Part shown: positions 23,697 to 32,726 of the stretch, one piece after another | How the letters are laid out: the number at the start of each line of letters is the position of its first letter | How positions within the stretch are numbered: the first letter of the stretch is position 1 | NCBI RefSeq assembly: GCF_010725885.1 | Contig: NZ_AP022600.1 | Span: 2,790,001-2,854,000 of the forward strand | Direction: 5' to 3' | Length of the DNA: 64,000 bases | Source: Mycolicibacterium tokaiense | Lineage (GTDB): Bacteria; Actinomycetota; Actinomycetes; Mycobacteriales; Mycobacteriaceae | Notes under the pieces: model-generated | Databases searched by the model: none | What the model saw: the letters and a program-made list of their open reading frames with translations, nothing else | What the model was told of the DNA's origin: nothing | Position numbers and translations under genes: made by a program

Positions 23697-24566
23697 ATGA
23701 CTGCCACGATCGAACAAGACACGGCGGCATCACAGCCCACCGTCGCTCCGAAGAAGAAGAGCCGTAAGCTCAGTCCATGGGGCGTGGTCGCCTGGCTGGT
23801 GGGCCTGGGCTTCTTCTTCCCGGTGTTCTGGATGGTGCTGACGTCCTTCAAACAGGAAGGCGACGCGGCCACCAGCCCGCCGAAGCTCTTCTTCACCCCA
23901 ACGCTGGATCAGTACGGTGCGGTGTTCAGCCAGGGCATCGGCCCGGCCATGCTGAATTCGCTGTTCGCCACCGGTCTTTCGACCATCCTGGTGTTGCTGC
24001 TGGGCACCCCCGCGGCTTTCGCCTTGTCCCTGCGGCCGGTGCGCAAGACCCAGGACGCGCTGTTCTTCTTCATGAGCACCAAGATGTTGCCCATCGTGGC
24101 GGTGATCCTGCCGCTGTACGTGATCGTCTCCAATGTCGGTCTCCTGGACAACATCTGGGCCCTGGTGATCCTGTACACGGCGATGAACCTGCCCATCGCG
24201 GTGTGGATGATGCGGTCCTTCTTCCTGGAGGTGCCCGCAGAACTGCTCGAGGCTGCGAGCCTCGACGGCGCGAGCCTGTGGCGCTCGGTGCGGGAGGTGA
24301 TCCTGCCGCTGGTGTCACCCGGTATCGCGGCGACCGCGCTGATCTGCGTGATCTTCGCCTGGAACGAATTCTTCTTCGCGGTCAACCTGACCGCGGTGAA
24401 TGCCTCGACCATGCCCGTGTACCTCGTCGGCTTCATCGCCGGTGAGGGCCAGTACTGGGCCGTGCTGTCCGCGGCCGCCACCATGTCCGCCCTGCCCGTG
24501 ATCCTCTGCGGGTGGTTTGCCCAGAACAAACTCGTCCGCGGCCTGTCCTTCGGCGCCATCAAATAG
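23697..24566 (+). CDS. ABC transporter permease (MalG type)
   Basis: A 289-residue second membrane subunit of the polyol importer. It has six predicted helices and the EAA loop EAASLDGASLWRSVREVILP at about residue 182. The N-terminus is short and Lys-rich (PKKKSRK) ahead of helix 1. The gene starts three bases after the MalF-type permease stop. Its C-terminus ends GLSFGAIK, the characteristic end of MalG-like permeases (usually LT.GAVKG). Confidence 0.92.
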   Translation: MTATIEQDTAASQPTVAPKKKSRKLSPWGVVAWLVGLGFFFPVFWMVLTSFKQEGDAATSPPKLFFTPTLDQYGAVFSQGIGPAMLNSLFATGLSTILVLLLGTPAAFALSLRPVRKTQDALFFFMSTKMLPIVAVILPLYVIVSNVGLLDNIWALVILYTAMNLPIAVWMMRSFFLEVPAELLEAASLDGASLWRSVREVILPLVSPGIAATALICVIFAWNEFFFAVNLTAVNASTMPVYLVGFIAGEGQYWAVLSAAATMSALPVILCGWFAQNKLVRGLSFGAIK

Positions 24567-24574
24567 GAGAAACC

Positions 24575-25654
24575 ATGGCATCCATTGCTTACAAGAACGC
24601 CACCTGCATCTACGAGGGCTCCGACAAGCTGGCGGTCGACTCGCTGAACCTCGACATCAACGACGGCGAGTTCGTGGTGCTGGTCGGGCCCTCGGGCTCG
24701 GGCAAGAGCACCGCGCTGCGCATGCTGGCCGGCCTCGAGGAGATCGACGAGGGCACCATCGAGATCGGCGGCAAGAACATGGTGGGCGTGCCGTCGAAGG
24801 ACCGCGACATCGCGATGGTGTTCCAGAACTATGCGCTGTACCCCAACAAGACCGTCGCCGAGAACATGGGCTTCGCGCTGAAGCTGCGTGGGGTCTCGGC
24901 CGACGAGCGCCGCCGCAAGGTGGAGGAAGCGGCGAAACTGCTGGATCTCAGCGAGTTCCTGGACCGCAAGCCCGCCAAGCTGTCCGGCGGTCAGCGCCAG
25001 CGCGTGGCCATGGGCCGCGCCATCGTGCGTGAGCCGCAGGTGTTCTGCATGGACGAGCCGCTGTCCAACCTCGACGCCAAGCTGCGGGTGCAGACCCGTA
25101 CCCAGATCGCCGCCCTGCAGCGGCGCCTGGGGACCACCACCGTCTACGTCACCCACGACCAGGTGGAAGCCATGACGATGGGGGACCGGGTGGCGGTGCT
25201 GCGCAACGGAACCCTGCAACAGTTCGCCTCGCCGTCGGATCTCTACGACAACCCCGCCAACGCGTTCGTCGCGGGATTCATCGGCTCGCCCGCGATGAAC
25301 CTGCTGACCCTGCCCATCGTGTCCGACGGGGTGCGCATCGGGGAGAACTCGACGCTGCAGCTCGAACGCGACCAGTTGAGCAGGCTGCACGACGCCGGCC
25401 TGTCCGAGGTCACCGTCGGCGTTCGGCCCGAGCAGTTGGAACTCTCGGACTCCGGCACCATCGAGGTGGTGGTGGACCTGGTGGAGGACCTCGGCAGCGA
25501 GGCCTATCTGTACACGCACGCCGGCCCGGACGTGCAGCTGGTGGCCCGGTCGCTGCCACGTACCCCGGCCCGGCTGGCCGAGACCGTGAAACTGCGCAAG
25601 ACGAGCGACGGCGTGGTGCATCTGTTCCATCCCGAGAGTGGGGAACGCCTCTAG
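24575..25654 (+). CDS. ABC transporter ATPase (UgpC/MsmK-type)
   Basis: A 359-residue ATP-binding subunit. It has Walker A GPSGSGKST (about residue 38), Q-loop VFQNYALYP, signature LSGGQRQRVAMGRAI (about 134), Walker B VFCMDEPLSNLDA and the H-loop VTHDQVEAM. The C-terminal TOBE/OB regulatory domain (residues about 240-359) is that of the carbohydrate CUT1 ATPases, often shared among several importers. ATG 24575 has AGGAG upstream and follows the MalG-type gene by 8 bp. It completes the polyol importer. Confidence 0.94.
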   Translation: MASIAYKNATCIYEGSDKLAVDSLNLDINDGEFVVLVGPSGSGKSTALRMLAGLEEIDEGTIEIGGKNMVGVPSKDRDIAMVFQNYALYPNKTVAENMGFALKLRGVSADERRRKVEEAAKLLDLSEFLDRKPAKLSGGQRQRVAMGRAIVREPQVFCMDEPLSNLDAKLRVQTRTQIAALQRRLGTTTVYVTHDQVEAMTMGDRVAVLRNGTLQQFASPSDLYDNPANAFVAGFIGSPAMNLLTLPIVSDGVRIGENSTLQLERDQLSRLHDAGLSEVTVGVRPEQLELSDSGTIEVVVDLVEDLGSEAYLYTHAGPDVQLVARSLPRTPARLAETVKLRKTSDGVVHLFHPESGERL

Positions 25655-25733
25655 GGCGCCATTCGGCGGACTGGCCTGCCGGAGGTGGCCGGACCTGACA
25701 GGATCGGCGGGGAACCAAGAGAAGGGGTCCTCG

Positions 25734-26387
25734 ATGCAGTATCACCCGTCGACCACCGCCGTGCTGGTCATCGATCCGCAGAACGACGTGCTGAGCCCGG
25801 CCGGTCGCAACTGGGAGGTGCTGTCGGCCAGCATCACCGAGAACAACACGGTGGGCAACCTCGTTGCGCTGCTGGGTGCCGCCCGCGCCGGCGGCTACCC
25901 GCTGGTGGTCTCGCCGCACTACTTCTACCCGGTCGATCACGCGTGGGAGTTCAACGGTCCCCTGGAAACCGATGAACTGAACAGTGACACCTTTGCGCGC
26001 CAGGGTCCGCTGACGCTCGCCGGATTCGCCGGATCCGGGGCGGACTGGCTCGACGAACTCCGGGAGTTCATCGAGGACCCGGCCACCGTGGTCGCCAGCC
26101 CGCACAAGGTGTGGGGCCCGCAGACCAACGACGTGGTGCTGCAACTGCGCAAGCGCCGCATCACCACGGTGATCCTGTGCGGCATGCTGGCCAACATCTG
26201 CGTCGAGTCGCATCTGCGTGATCTCCTGGAGCAGGGCTTCGAGGTGACCGTGGTCCGTGATGCCACCGCCGGCCCGCGCCACCCGGTCCGAGGCGACGGG
26301 TACCAGGCCGCGCTGGTCAATTTTGCGTTCCTGGCCCACGCCGTGGTGTCCACGGACGAGGTCACCGCGAGCATGAAGAGCCGGTGA
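25734..26387 (+). CDS. isochorismatase-like cysteine hydrolase
   Basis: A 217-residue member of the isochorismatase/nicotinamidase fold with all three catalytic residues visible: Asp in LVIDPQNDVL (about 15), Lys in SPHKVWG (about 122) and Cys in MLANICVESH (about 155). The family hydrolyses amides or vinyl ethers (nicotinamide, ureidoacrylate, N-carbamoyl compounds). ATG 25734 follows an AGAAGGGG ribosome site; the upstream frame overlaps the ABC ATPase and is ignored. Its stop overlaps the next gene's start (TGATG), linking it to the MOSC-reductase fusion. The isochorismate reaction itself is unlikely without siderophore genes nearby. Substrate unknown. Confidence 0.85.
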   Translation: MQYHPSTTAVLVIDPQNDVLSPAGRNWEVLSASITENNTVGNLVALLGAARAGGYPLVVSPHYFYPVDHAWEFNGPLETDELNSDTFARQGPLTLAGFAGSGADWLDELREFIEDPATVVASPHKVWGPQTNDVVLQLRKRRITTVILCGMLANICVESHLRDLLEQGFEVTVVRDATAGPRHPVRGDGYQAALVNFAFLAHAVVSTDEVTASMKSR

Positions 26388-28108
26388 TGGCCACCCTGGT
26401 CTCGGTCAACGTCGGCCTGCCCGCCGACGTCGACTGGAACGGCCGGACCGTCCACACCGCGGTGTACAAGACCCCGGTGGTCGGGCCACAGATGGTGCGC
26501 CGGCTCAACATCGACGGGGACGGCCAGGGCGATCTGGGCGGCCACGGGGGCGAACAGCGGGCGGTACTGGTCTACCAGCTGCAGTCCTATGAGTACTGGG
26601 CGCGCGTGTTGGGGCGAGATGACCTGCAGCCCGGGCACTTCGGAGAGAACTTCACCGTCGACGGGCTGCCGGATCACGAGGTCTGCATCGGCGACCGGTA
26701 CCGGGTGGGCGAGGTGGTCCTGGAGGTGACGCAGCCGCGGGTCACCTGCTACCGGGTGGGACTGCGCCTGGGGGAACCGCAGATGCCGGCCCTGCTGGTC
26801 TCGCACCGGCGCCCCGGGTTCTACTGCAGGGTCATCGAGGAAGGCTCGGTTCAGGCCGGCGACGAGATCACCAGGATCGTCACCGGACCCGAGCAGATCT
26901 CCGTCGCCGACATCGACGCGCTGCTGTATCTGCCCGGGCATCCGCGCGATGACCTGGCGCGGGCACTGCGCATCCCGGCGTTGAGCCCGGGGTGGCAGGA
27001 ATCGCTGCGCGCGCTGGCCGCGGCCGGTGACGGCAGCGGCAACGTCGGCCTGAATTCGGCTGCAGCCGCAACACCTCCGGCCTGGCCCGGCTTCCTGGCG
27101 CTGCCGGTGACCACACTGCACCGCGAGAGCCGAGATGTCCTGTCGGTGACCCTGCGTTCGCCCGGGGGCGTACCACCGTGGTTGCCCGGTCAGTCCGTCA
27201 CGGTGAGGTTGCGCCCCGACGACACCACGACGATCGTGCGGAGCTACTCGCTGTCGAACCTGCCGGGCTCGGATGGCCTGCGGATCAGCGTCAAACGGGA
27301 ACCGCACGGCCGCGCGGGTGACTACCTGCACAGCCGGGTGCAGGTGGGCGACACCCTCGACGTGGCCGCACCGCGTGGGGTGTTCGTACTCGGTGATGCG
27401 GACAGCCCGATCGTGTTGTTGTCCGCGGGAATCGGCGTGACACCGGTGCTGGCGATGCTGCATGCCCTGGCGGATCAGGGTTCCACGCGCGAGATCTGGT
27501 GGGTGCACGGCGCACGCAACCGGGCCGAGCACAGCTTCGCCGAGGAAGCGCAGTGCCTGCTGAACCGCCTGCCGCACAGCCACCGCCACGTGGCCTACAG
27601 CGATCCCGGCGCAGGCGACTCGGACTTCGACGCCACCGGCAGGCTCTCGGCGCAGATCCTCACCGAACTCGGGGTGCCGACTTCCGCGGACATTTATCTG
27701 TGTGGTCCCGACCGGTTCATGGCGGAGATGACGGCCGGGCTGGGCCCCGCGCATCTGCATGCGGAGACCTTCGGCGCGGGACCGGCCATCACCCCGGGAC
27801 TGGCTGCGTCGGCCCCGGTCGCGCCGCACGCTCCCTCAGGGCCGGCCGGAGCCGGTCCCGGGGTGTCGTTCGCCCGCAGCTCGCTGACCGTGCCCTGGGA
27901 TGACCGTTTCGACAGCCTGCTCGAATTCGCCGAGGCCTGCGACGTGCCCACCCGGTGGTCGTGTCGCAGCGGCGTCTGCCACACCTGCGAGACGGTGCTG
28001 CTGGCCGGGCAGGTCCGCCACGATCCGGAACCGCTGGAGCCGCCGGCGCCCGGCAATGTGCTGCCCTGCTGCGCTCGTCCGACCGCCGACGTGGTGATCG
28101 ATTTGTAG
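26387..28108 (+). CDS. MOSC - 3-alpha - flavin/NAD reductase - 2Fe-2S ferredoxin fusion protein
   Basis: A 573-residue multidomain redox enzyme. Residues 1-160 are a YiiM-type MOSC domain (GDLGGHGGEQRAVLVY, CYRVGLRLG). About 165-205 is the helical 3-alpha domain (DIDALLYLPGHPRDDLARAL). About 235-350 is the flavin-binding barrel (RSYSLSNLPG), followed by an NAD domain (LLSAGIGVTPVLAML). The C-terminus is a plant-type ferredoxin (CRSGVCHTC, with a later Cys in NVLPCCARP). One chain thus holds molybdenum-cofactor, flavin and iron-sulfur centres, as in N-hydroxylated-base or sulfoxide reductases. ATG 26387 overlaps the isochorismatase stop; GTG 26384 is an alternative. The two-gene equivalent is at 11059-12899. 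Confidence 0.88.
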   Translation: MATLVSVNVGLPADVDWNGRTVHTAVYKTPVVGPQMVRRLNIDGDGQGDLGGHGGEQRAVLVYQLQSYEYWARVLGRDDLQPGHFGENFTVDGLPDHEVCIGDRYRVGEVVLEVTQPRVTCYRVGLRLGEPQMPALLVSHRRPGFYCRVIEEGSVQAGDEITRIVTGPEQISVADIDALLYLPGHPRDDLARALRIPALSPGWQESLRALAAAGDGSGNVGLNSAAAATPPAWPGFLALPVTTLHRESRDVLSVTLRSPGGVPPWLPGQSVTVRLRPDDTTTIVRSYSLSNLPGSDGLRISVKREPHGRAGDYLHSRVQVGDTLDVAAPRGVFVLGDADSPIVLLSAGIGVTPVLAMLHALADQGSTREIWWVHGARNRAEHSFAEEAQCLLNRLPHSHRHVAYSDPGAGDSDFDATGRLSAQILTELGVPTSADIYLCGPDRFMAEMTAGLGPAHLHAETFGAGPAITPGLAASAPVAPHAPSGPAGAGPGVSFARSSLTVPWDDRFDSLLEFAEACDVPTRWSCRSGVCHTCETVLLAGQVRHDPEPLEPPAPGNVLPCCARPTADVVIDL

Positions 28109-28132
28109 TGGGGCCGGGTATACCGTGCAGTC

Positions 28133-30400
28133 ATGGAGCGCCTGGGACGGGTCCGGCTGACCAACGCCGACAAGGTGCTCTATCCGGAGACCGGAACCAC
28201 CAAGGGTGAGGTCTTCGACTACTACGTGGCGATCGCCGAGGTGATGGTGCCGCACACCGCGGGCCGGGCCACCACCCGCAAACGCTGGCCCAACGGGGTC
28301 GCGGAGCCGGCGTTCTTCGAGAAGCAGTTGGCCTCCTCGGCGCCGGACTGGTTGACGCGGGCCTCGGTGAAGCACGGCTCGGGGACCATCACCTACCCGA
28401 TCATCGACAGTCAGGAGTCACTCGCCTGGATCGCGCAGCAGGCGTCGTTGGAAGTGCATGTGCCGCAATGGCGTTTTGATTCAGGGATCATCGGCCCGGC
28501 CACCCGGCTGGTGTTCGACCTGGACCCCGGCGACGACGTGCCGATGAGCCAGCTCTGTGAGGTCGCCCGCGCGGTACGTGACCTGATGGACGACGTGGGC
28601 CTGACGGTGTACCCGTTGACCAGTGGCAGCAAGGGACTGCACCTCTATGCTCGCTTCGACGAGCCGGTGAGCTCCCGCGGCGCCGTCGTGCTCGCCAAAC
28701 GTGTTGCGCAGCAATTGGAGCAGGCCATGCCGAAGAAGGTGACCTCGACGATGACCAAGAGCCTGCGCACCGGCAAGGTGTTCGTGGACTGGAGCCAGAA
28801 CAGTGCGTCGAAGACCACCATCGCCCCCTATTCGCTGCGGGGCCGCGAGCGACCGACGGTCGCCGCGCCGCGCACCTGGGAGGAATTGGACGCCCCGGAT
28901 GCGCTGGAGCACCTGACCTATGCCGAGGTGCTGGCGAGGGTGGCGCGCGACGGGGACCTGCTGGCGGCACTGGATCCCGACGCGCCGGTGTCCGACAAGT
29001 TGAGCACCTACCGCAGCATGCGTGACGCGGGCAAGACGCCGGAACCGGTGCCCTCGTCCAGACCTGCTCTGGGCCACGACAATACATTCGTCATCCAGGA
29101 ACACCATGCGCGCCGTCTGCACTACGACTTCCGGTTGGAACGCGGCGGCGTGCTGGTCTCCTGGGCCGTGCCCAAGAATCTCCCCGACACGCCGTCGGTG
29201 AACCACCTGGCCGTGCACACCGAGGATCACCCGCTCGAGTACGCCACCTTCGAAGGGGAGATCCCCAAGGGCGAGTACGGCGGTGGGAAGGTGATCGTCT
29301 GGGACTCCGGGAGCTACGAGGCGGAGAAGTTCCGCGATCCCGGGGTGGACGGCGAGTCAGTGGACGGCAAGAAGGGCGAGGTGATCGTCACCCTGCACGG
29401 CACCCGGATCACCGGCCGCTACGCACTGATCCAGACCGGGGGCAAGAACTGGATCGCGCACCGGATGAAGGAGCAGGACCAGCCCGGGGTCGGCGATTTT
29501 GCACCCATGCTCGCCACCCACGGTTCAGTGGAGCGGCTGAAGTCCGGCCCCTGGGCGTTCGAGGGCAAGTGGGACGGTTATCGAATGCTGGTGGAGGTTG
29601 ACCACGGTGACCTGAGACTGCGTTCGCGCAGCGGCCGCGACGTCACCGCGGAGTTTCCGCAACTACGTTCGCTGGCAGCCGATCTGGCTGATCACCACGT
29701 GGTTCTCGACGGCGAGGTGGTGGCTCTGGACTCCAACGGGGTGCCCAGCTTCGGGGAGATGCAGAACCGCGCCCGCTCCACCCGGGTCGAATTCTGGGCC
29801 TTCGATCTGTTGGTGCTGGACGGCCGATCCCTGGTGCGCGCCAAGTACTCCGACCGCCGCCGGTTGCTGGAGGCCTTTGCCGACGGAACCGATCTCATTG
29901 TCCCCGAACAGATTCCCGGCGATGGTCCGCAGGCCTTGGAGTACGCGCGCGAGCAGCGGTGGGAGGGGGTGGTGGCCAAGAAGCGTGACTCCACCTATCA
30001 GCCGGGGCGGCGCTCTGCGTCGTGGATCAAGGACAAGCTGTGGAACACCCAGGAGGTGGTGATCGGCGGCTGGCGCCAAGGCGAAGGCGGGCGCTCCAGC
30101 GGCATCGGCGCCCTGCTGATGGGCGTTCCGGGCGACGGCGGCCTGGAGTTCGTCGGGCGGGTGGGCACCGGTTTCACCGACAAGGAGCTGGCCAAGCTGA
30201 AGACGTTGCTGACCCCCGTCGACGAATCACCCTTCAATGCAACCCTTGTCGGCCCTGATGCCCGCGGGGTCACGTATGTGGAACCGGTGCACGTGGGCGA
30301 GGTGCGTTACAGCGAGCGGACTTCCGACGGCCGTCTGCGGCAGCCGAGTTGGCGGGGCCTGCGGCCGGACAAGTCGCCGGACGAGGTGGTGTGGGAGTAA
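28133..30400 (+). CDS. ligD: multifunctional DNA repair ligase LigD (POL-PE-LIG)
   Basis: ATP-dependent NHEJ ligase of 755 residues with the mycobacterial domain order. The N-terminal primase-polymerase domain (about 1-300) has catalytic aspartates in VFDLDPGDD. A central 3'-phosphoesterase (about 325-455) has FVIQEHHARRLHYDFRLE. The C-terminal ligase (about 475-755) has the adenylated Lys in EGKWDGYR, plus DGEVVALD and the GVVAKK motif. All three activities look intact. It works with Ku, encoded on the other strand at 16855-17811. The start at ATG 28133 lies 24 bp after the MOSC fusion; the stop is one base from the convergent epimerase gene, leaving no room for a separate terminator. Confidence 0.96.
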   Translation: MERLGRVRLTNADKVLYPETGTTKGEVFDYYVAIAEVMVPHTAGRATTRKRWPNGVAEPAFFEKQLASSAPDWLTRASVKHGSGTITYPIIDSQESLAWIAQQASLEVHVPQWRFDSGIIGPATRLVFDLDPGDDVPMSQLCEVARAVRDLMDDVGLTVYPLTSGSKGLHLYARFDEPVSSRGAVVLAKRVAQQLEQAMPKKVTSTMTKSLRTGKVFVDWSQNSASKTTIAPYSLRGRERPTVAAPRTWEELDAPDALEHLTYAEVLARVARDGDLLAALDPDAPVSDKLSTYRSMRDAGKTPEPVPSSRPALGHDNTFVIQEHHARRLHYDFRLERGGVLVSWAVPKNLPDTPSVNHLAVHTEDHPLEYATFEGEIPKGEYGGGKVIVWDSGSYEAEKFRDPGVDGESVDGKKGEVIVTLHGTRITGRYALIQTGGKNWIAHRMKEQDQPGVGDFAPMLATHGSVERLKSGPWAFEGKWDGYRMLVEVDHGDLRLRSRSGRDVTAEFPQLRSLAADLADHHVVLDGEVVALDSNGVPSFGEMQNRARSTRVEFWAFDLLVLDGRSLVRAKYSDRRRLLEAFADGTDLIVPEQIPGDGPQALEYAREQRWEGVVAKKRDSTYQPGRRSASWIKDKLWNTQEVVIGGWRQGEGGRSSGIGALLMGVPGDGGLEFVGRVGTGFTDKELAKLKTLLTPVDESPFNATLVGPDARGVTYVEPVHVGEVRYSERTSDGRLRQPSWRGLRPDKSPDEVVWE

Positions 30401-30401
30401 T

Positions 30402-31406
30402 TCAGCGGGCGAGGGACTCGGCCATCTCCGCGAGTCCGTCAGCCAGGGTGACGGACGGGATGTAACCGAGTTCGCTTCGTGCAGCGGTGATGTCGTAGCT
30501 GCGGTCACGGCCCATGAAGGTGGTGATCCAGTTTGTCAGCATCGGTGGTTCGGGCCGGCGCAACAGGCGTGCCCCTGCGTCGAGCATCGCAGCGAGGGGG
30601 GCCGCCACGGCAAGCGGCACACTGCGCGCGGCGCTCACGTCGACACCTCGGGTGGCCAGCAACGGGCTGAAGAAGTCGCGGGCCGACATCGGCGTGCCGT
30701 CGGTGACATAGTACGCGTGGCCGGCACGGCCGCGGCTGAGCGCAAGGCGGATGGCCTCGGTGAGGTTGTCGACATGAACGAAATCGACTGTGTGCCGGCC
30801 ATCGTCGATCCAGCTGAACCGGCCGGTGTCCACGGTGGCGACGAAGTCGTCCAGGGTGGACATGCCCGCGCCCCAGATGAACGGCGGACGCAGGGCCACT
30901 GTCGTCATCGTCGGTGTGCCGGCGCCGAGCAGGGAGCGCTCGGTGTCGAGCTTGACGCGGCTGTAGGCAATGTTGGGCCGGCCCTCATCGGTGCGCTCGT
31001 CGACGACCGGCGCACGTTGGGTACCGCTGGCCACGCTGGCGGCGCTGATCAGGACGAACCGTGTGACCCCGGAGGCCGCGGCGACCCGGTGTAGGGCGAC
31101 GCTGGGCTCGAGGTTGGCCCGCCGGAAGAAAGCATCGGGACCCCAGAACGCCATGTGGGCGGCACCGTGCACGACGGCCTCGACCCCGTTCAACTCCGCG
31201 GTCCACCGTGGCGCGCGGTCGCTGCCGATCAGATCCGACAGGTCGCCGAGCACCGGCACCGCTCCCTCCCGACCGACCAGGTCGGCGGCGCTGTCCGTGC
31301 GGGCGAGCGCGTGCACCTGGTGCCCCGTGCCCACCAGCCGCCGGAGCAGATGTCGCCCGACGAATCCACTGCCACCCGTGACGAAGATCCTCATCGGTGT
31401 CCCCAT
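30402..31406 (-). CDS. NAD-dependent epimerase/dehydratase (extended SDR, 3-beta-HSD-like)
   Basis: A 334-residue extended SDR with N-terminal RIFVTGGSGFVGRHL (Rossmann GxxGxxG), Asp-Leu loop VLGDLSD, catalytic Ser in LISAASV and YSRVK as Tyr-x3-Lys. The later segment RPPFIWGAGMS and VDFVHVDNL resemble 3-beta-hydroxysteroid dehydrogenase/isomerase or dihydroflavonol-reductase-like proteins. The substrate may thus be a lipid or sterol-like alcohol. Starts at 31406 and 31394 are both possible. It is divergent from a MarR gene across a 60-bp region with two overlapping palindromes, suggesting repression by that MarR protein. Confidence 0.8.
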   Translation of the reverse strand: MGTPMRIFVTGGSGFVGRHLLRRLVGTGHQVHALARTDSAADLVGREGAVPVLGDLSDLIGSDRAPRWTAELNGVEAVVHGAAHMAFWGPDAFFRRANLEPSVALHRVAAASGVTRFVLISAASVASGTQRAPVVDERTDEGRPNIAYSRVKLDTERSLLGAGTPTMTTVALRPPFIWGAGMSTLDDFVATVDTGRFSWIDDGRHTVDFVHVDNLTEAIRLALSRGRAGHAYYVTDGTPMSARDFFSPLLATRGVDVSAARSVPLAVAAPLAAMLDAGARLLRRPEPPMLTNWITTFMGRDRSYDITAARSELGYIPSVTLADGLAEMAESLAR

Positions 31407-31416
31407 TCATTCTGTA

Positions 31417-31436
31417 TCAAATCATTTGACGTCAAA
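31417..31436. promoter_or_regulatory. overlapping palindromes, candidate MarR operator
   Basis: TCAAATCATTTGA (31417-31429, 6-bp arms, one-base centre) overlaps the perfect palindrome TTTGACGTCAAA (31425-31436). Both lie in the short AT-rich gap between the divergent epimerase and MarR genes. MarR proteins commonly bind 12-20 bp palindromes with TTGAC-like halves at their own promoters. Two overlapping sites suggest cooperative autorepression. Confidence 0.6.
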
Positions 31437-31466
31437 CTATATGGGTGCTGATAGTCTTTCGTCAAC

Positions 31467-31937
31467 GTGAAAAACACAATGGGTGGGCTGGGTGCATCAG
31501 GTGCATCGGCGCAGCGCGCCGGGCGGCTGGCCGATGCCTTCGGGCGTGCCGGCAAGTCGGTGGTGCGAGCCTTCGACGACCGCCTGGGGGAGCACGGCGT
31601 CTCGACTCCGAGATCCAAACTGCTCGCAGAGGTGGCCCGGATGCAACCGGTGCGGCTCGCGGATCTGGCCCGTGAGGTGGGAATCAGCCAAGGCACTGCG
31701 TCGACACTGGTGGAGGCGCTGGTGCGGGACGGCCTGCTCGCCCGCGGTGTCGACGACAAGGATCGCCGCGCGATCCGCCTGACGACCACGCCGGAGGGGG
31801 AGGCGCAGGCGCGCAATTGGCTCCGCGACTACCTCGTCGCAGCGGGGGAGATCTTCAGCTGCCTGACGTCTGAGGAGCAGCGCGAGCTGACCCGGCTGCT
31901 CGACCGGATCGGCGAGTCTGTGGACCCTCCGGCGTAG
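31467..31937 (+). CDS. MarR-family transcriptional regulator
   Basis: A 156-residue winged-helix regulator. The recognition region is RLADLAREVGISQGTASTLVEALVRDGL-like over residues 60-90, followed by the wing motif DDKDRRAIRLTTTPEG, the signature of MarR proteins. It starts at GTG 31467 or ATG 31479. The Ala/Gly-rich N-terminus is low in structure. It probably represses itself and the divergent epimerase gene through the palindromes at 31417-31436, with an unknown small ligand releasing it. Confidence 0.86.
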   Translation: MKNTMGGLGASGASAQRAGRLADAFGRAGKSVVRAFDDRLGEHGVSTPRSKLLAEVARMQPVRLADLAREVGISQGTASTLVEALVRDGLLARGVDDKDRRAIRLTTTPEGEAQARNWLRDYLVAAGEIFSCLTSEEQRELTRLLDRIGESVDPPA

Positions 31938-31952
31938 TCGAGTCCCTACGTG

Positions 31953-32672
31953 TCAACCGATCTCGATGTCCGTCAGCTCGATGGACACCACGAGTTGGTC
32001 CAGGACGGCATGTCCGGAAACGTCGCGCACGTAGATCATCCGGTTCGCGGGAACGCCGATGCCGTCGACGCAGCGGAAGTCCGAGACATAGTGTGCCGCC
32101 GGTGATCCACCGGCGATGTCGACCTGATAGTCCCGGCGCCGGATCAAACCCTGTTGGTCGACATAGAGCACCTGCGACGGGCTGTGGGTGGCGATGTGGG
32201 GCGGGTAGTCCACGTGCAGCCGCCGCCACGTCTGGCCCTCCTCGACCCAGGGCGCGCCTTCGGTCAGCGTGATACCGGGCAGTGTCAGGTGCAGCGGTTC
32301 GGTGAGGTAAGTCCACATGGCATAACCGGTGAAGTACGCCAATTGCAGAGTGTTCCAGGGTGTGTGCAGGTCGTGGCCGGCGAACGAGTCACGGGGGTGG
32401 TCGAGTTCGTCCACCGTGGCGCCGCCCGTGGTCGTGACGGCGACCCGCTGGGGCGTGTAGGCACTGGCGCGGTCGGCGGCGGTGAACGGATGCAGTGAGG
32501 TGCGCTGTTCCTGGACCCACACCGTGACATCGCCGTCCTCGACGACACCGTTGACCTGCTTGAGGTCCCAGATCGCGCCACCGAACCGCTTGTGTGCCCG
32601 GATGGTGTTCACGTCGTTCCACCGAGCCGTCCCGCCGTAGGCGTCCAGAACCTCGTCGATCAGTCTGCTCAT
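31953..32672 (-). CDS. conserved protein of unknown function
   Basis: A 239-residue soluble-looking protein with no signal peptide or membrane helix. The chain is rich in beta-strand-like segments (RTSLHPFTAAD, RLHVDYPPHIATHSPSQVLYVD, AHYVSDFRCVDGIGVPANRMIYVRD). The N-terminal LIDEVLDAYGGTARWNDVNTI is typical of a family of actinobacterial and proteobacterial hypotheticals that I cannot name. The late half, with its repeated edge strands, resembles lipoprotein-carrier (LolA-like) barrels only loosely. It lies 15 bp from the convergent MarR gene. No function is inferred. Confidence 0.7.
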   Translation of the reverse strand: MSRLIDEVLDAYGGTARWNDVNTIRAHKRFGGAIWDLKQVNGVVEDGDVTVWVQEQRTSLHPFTAADRASAYTPQRVAVTTTGGATVDELDHPRDSFAGHDLHTPWNTLQLAYFTGYAMWTYLTEPLHLTLPGITLTEGAPWVEEGQTWRRLHVDYPPHIATHSPSQVLYVDQQGLIRRRDYQVDIAGGSPAAHYVSDFRCVDGIGVPANRMIYVRDVSGHAVLDQLVVSIELTDIEIG

Positions 32673-32726
32673 GGTCGCCAGGATCGCGCGGCTGTCACGT
32701 CGCCCGGTATAGGTCGGTTGACTGCT

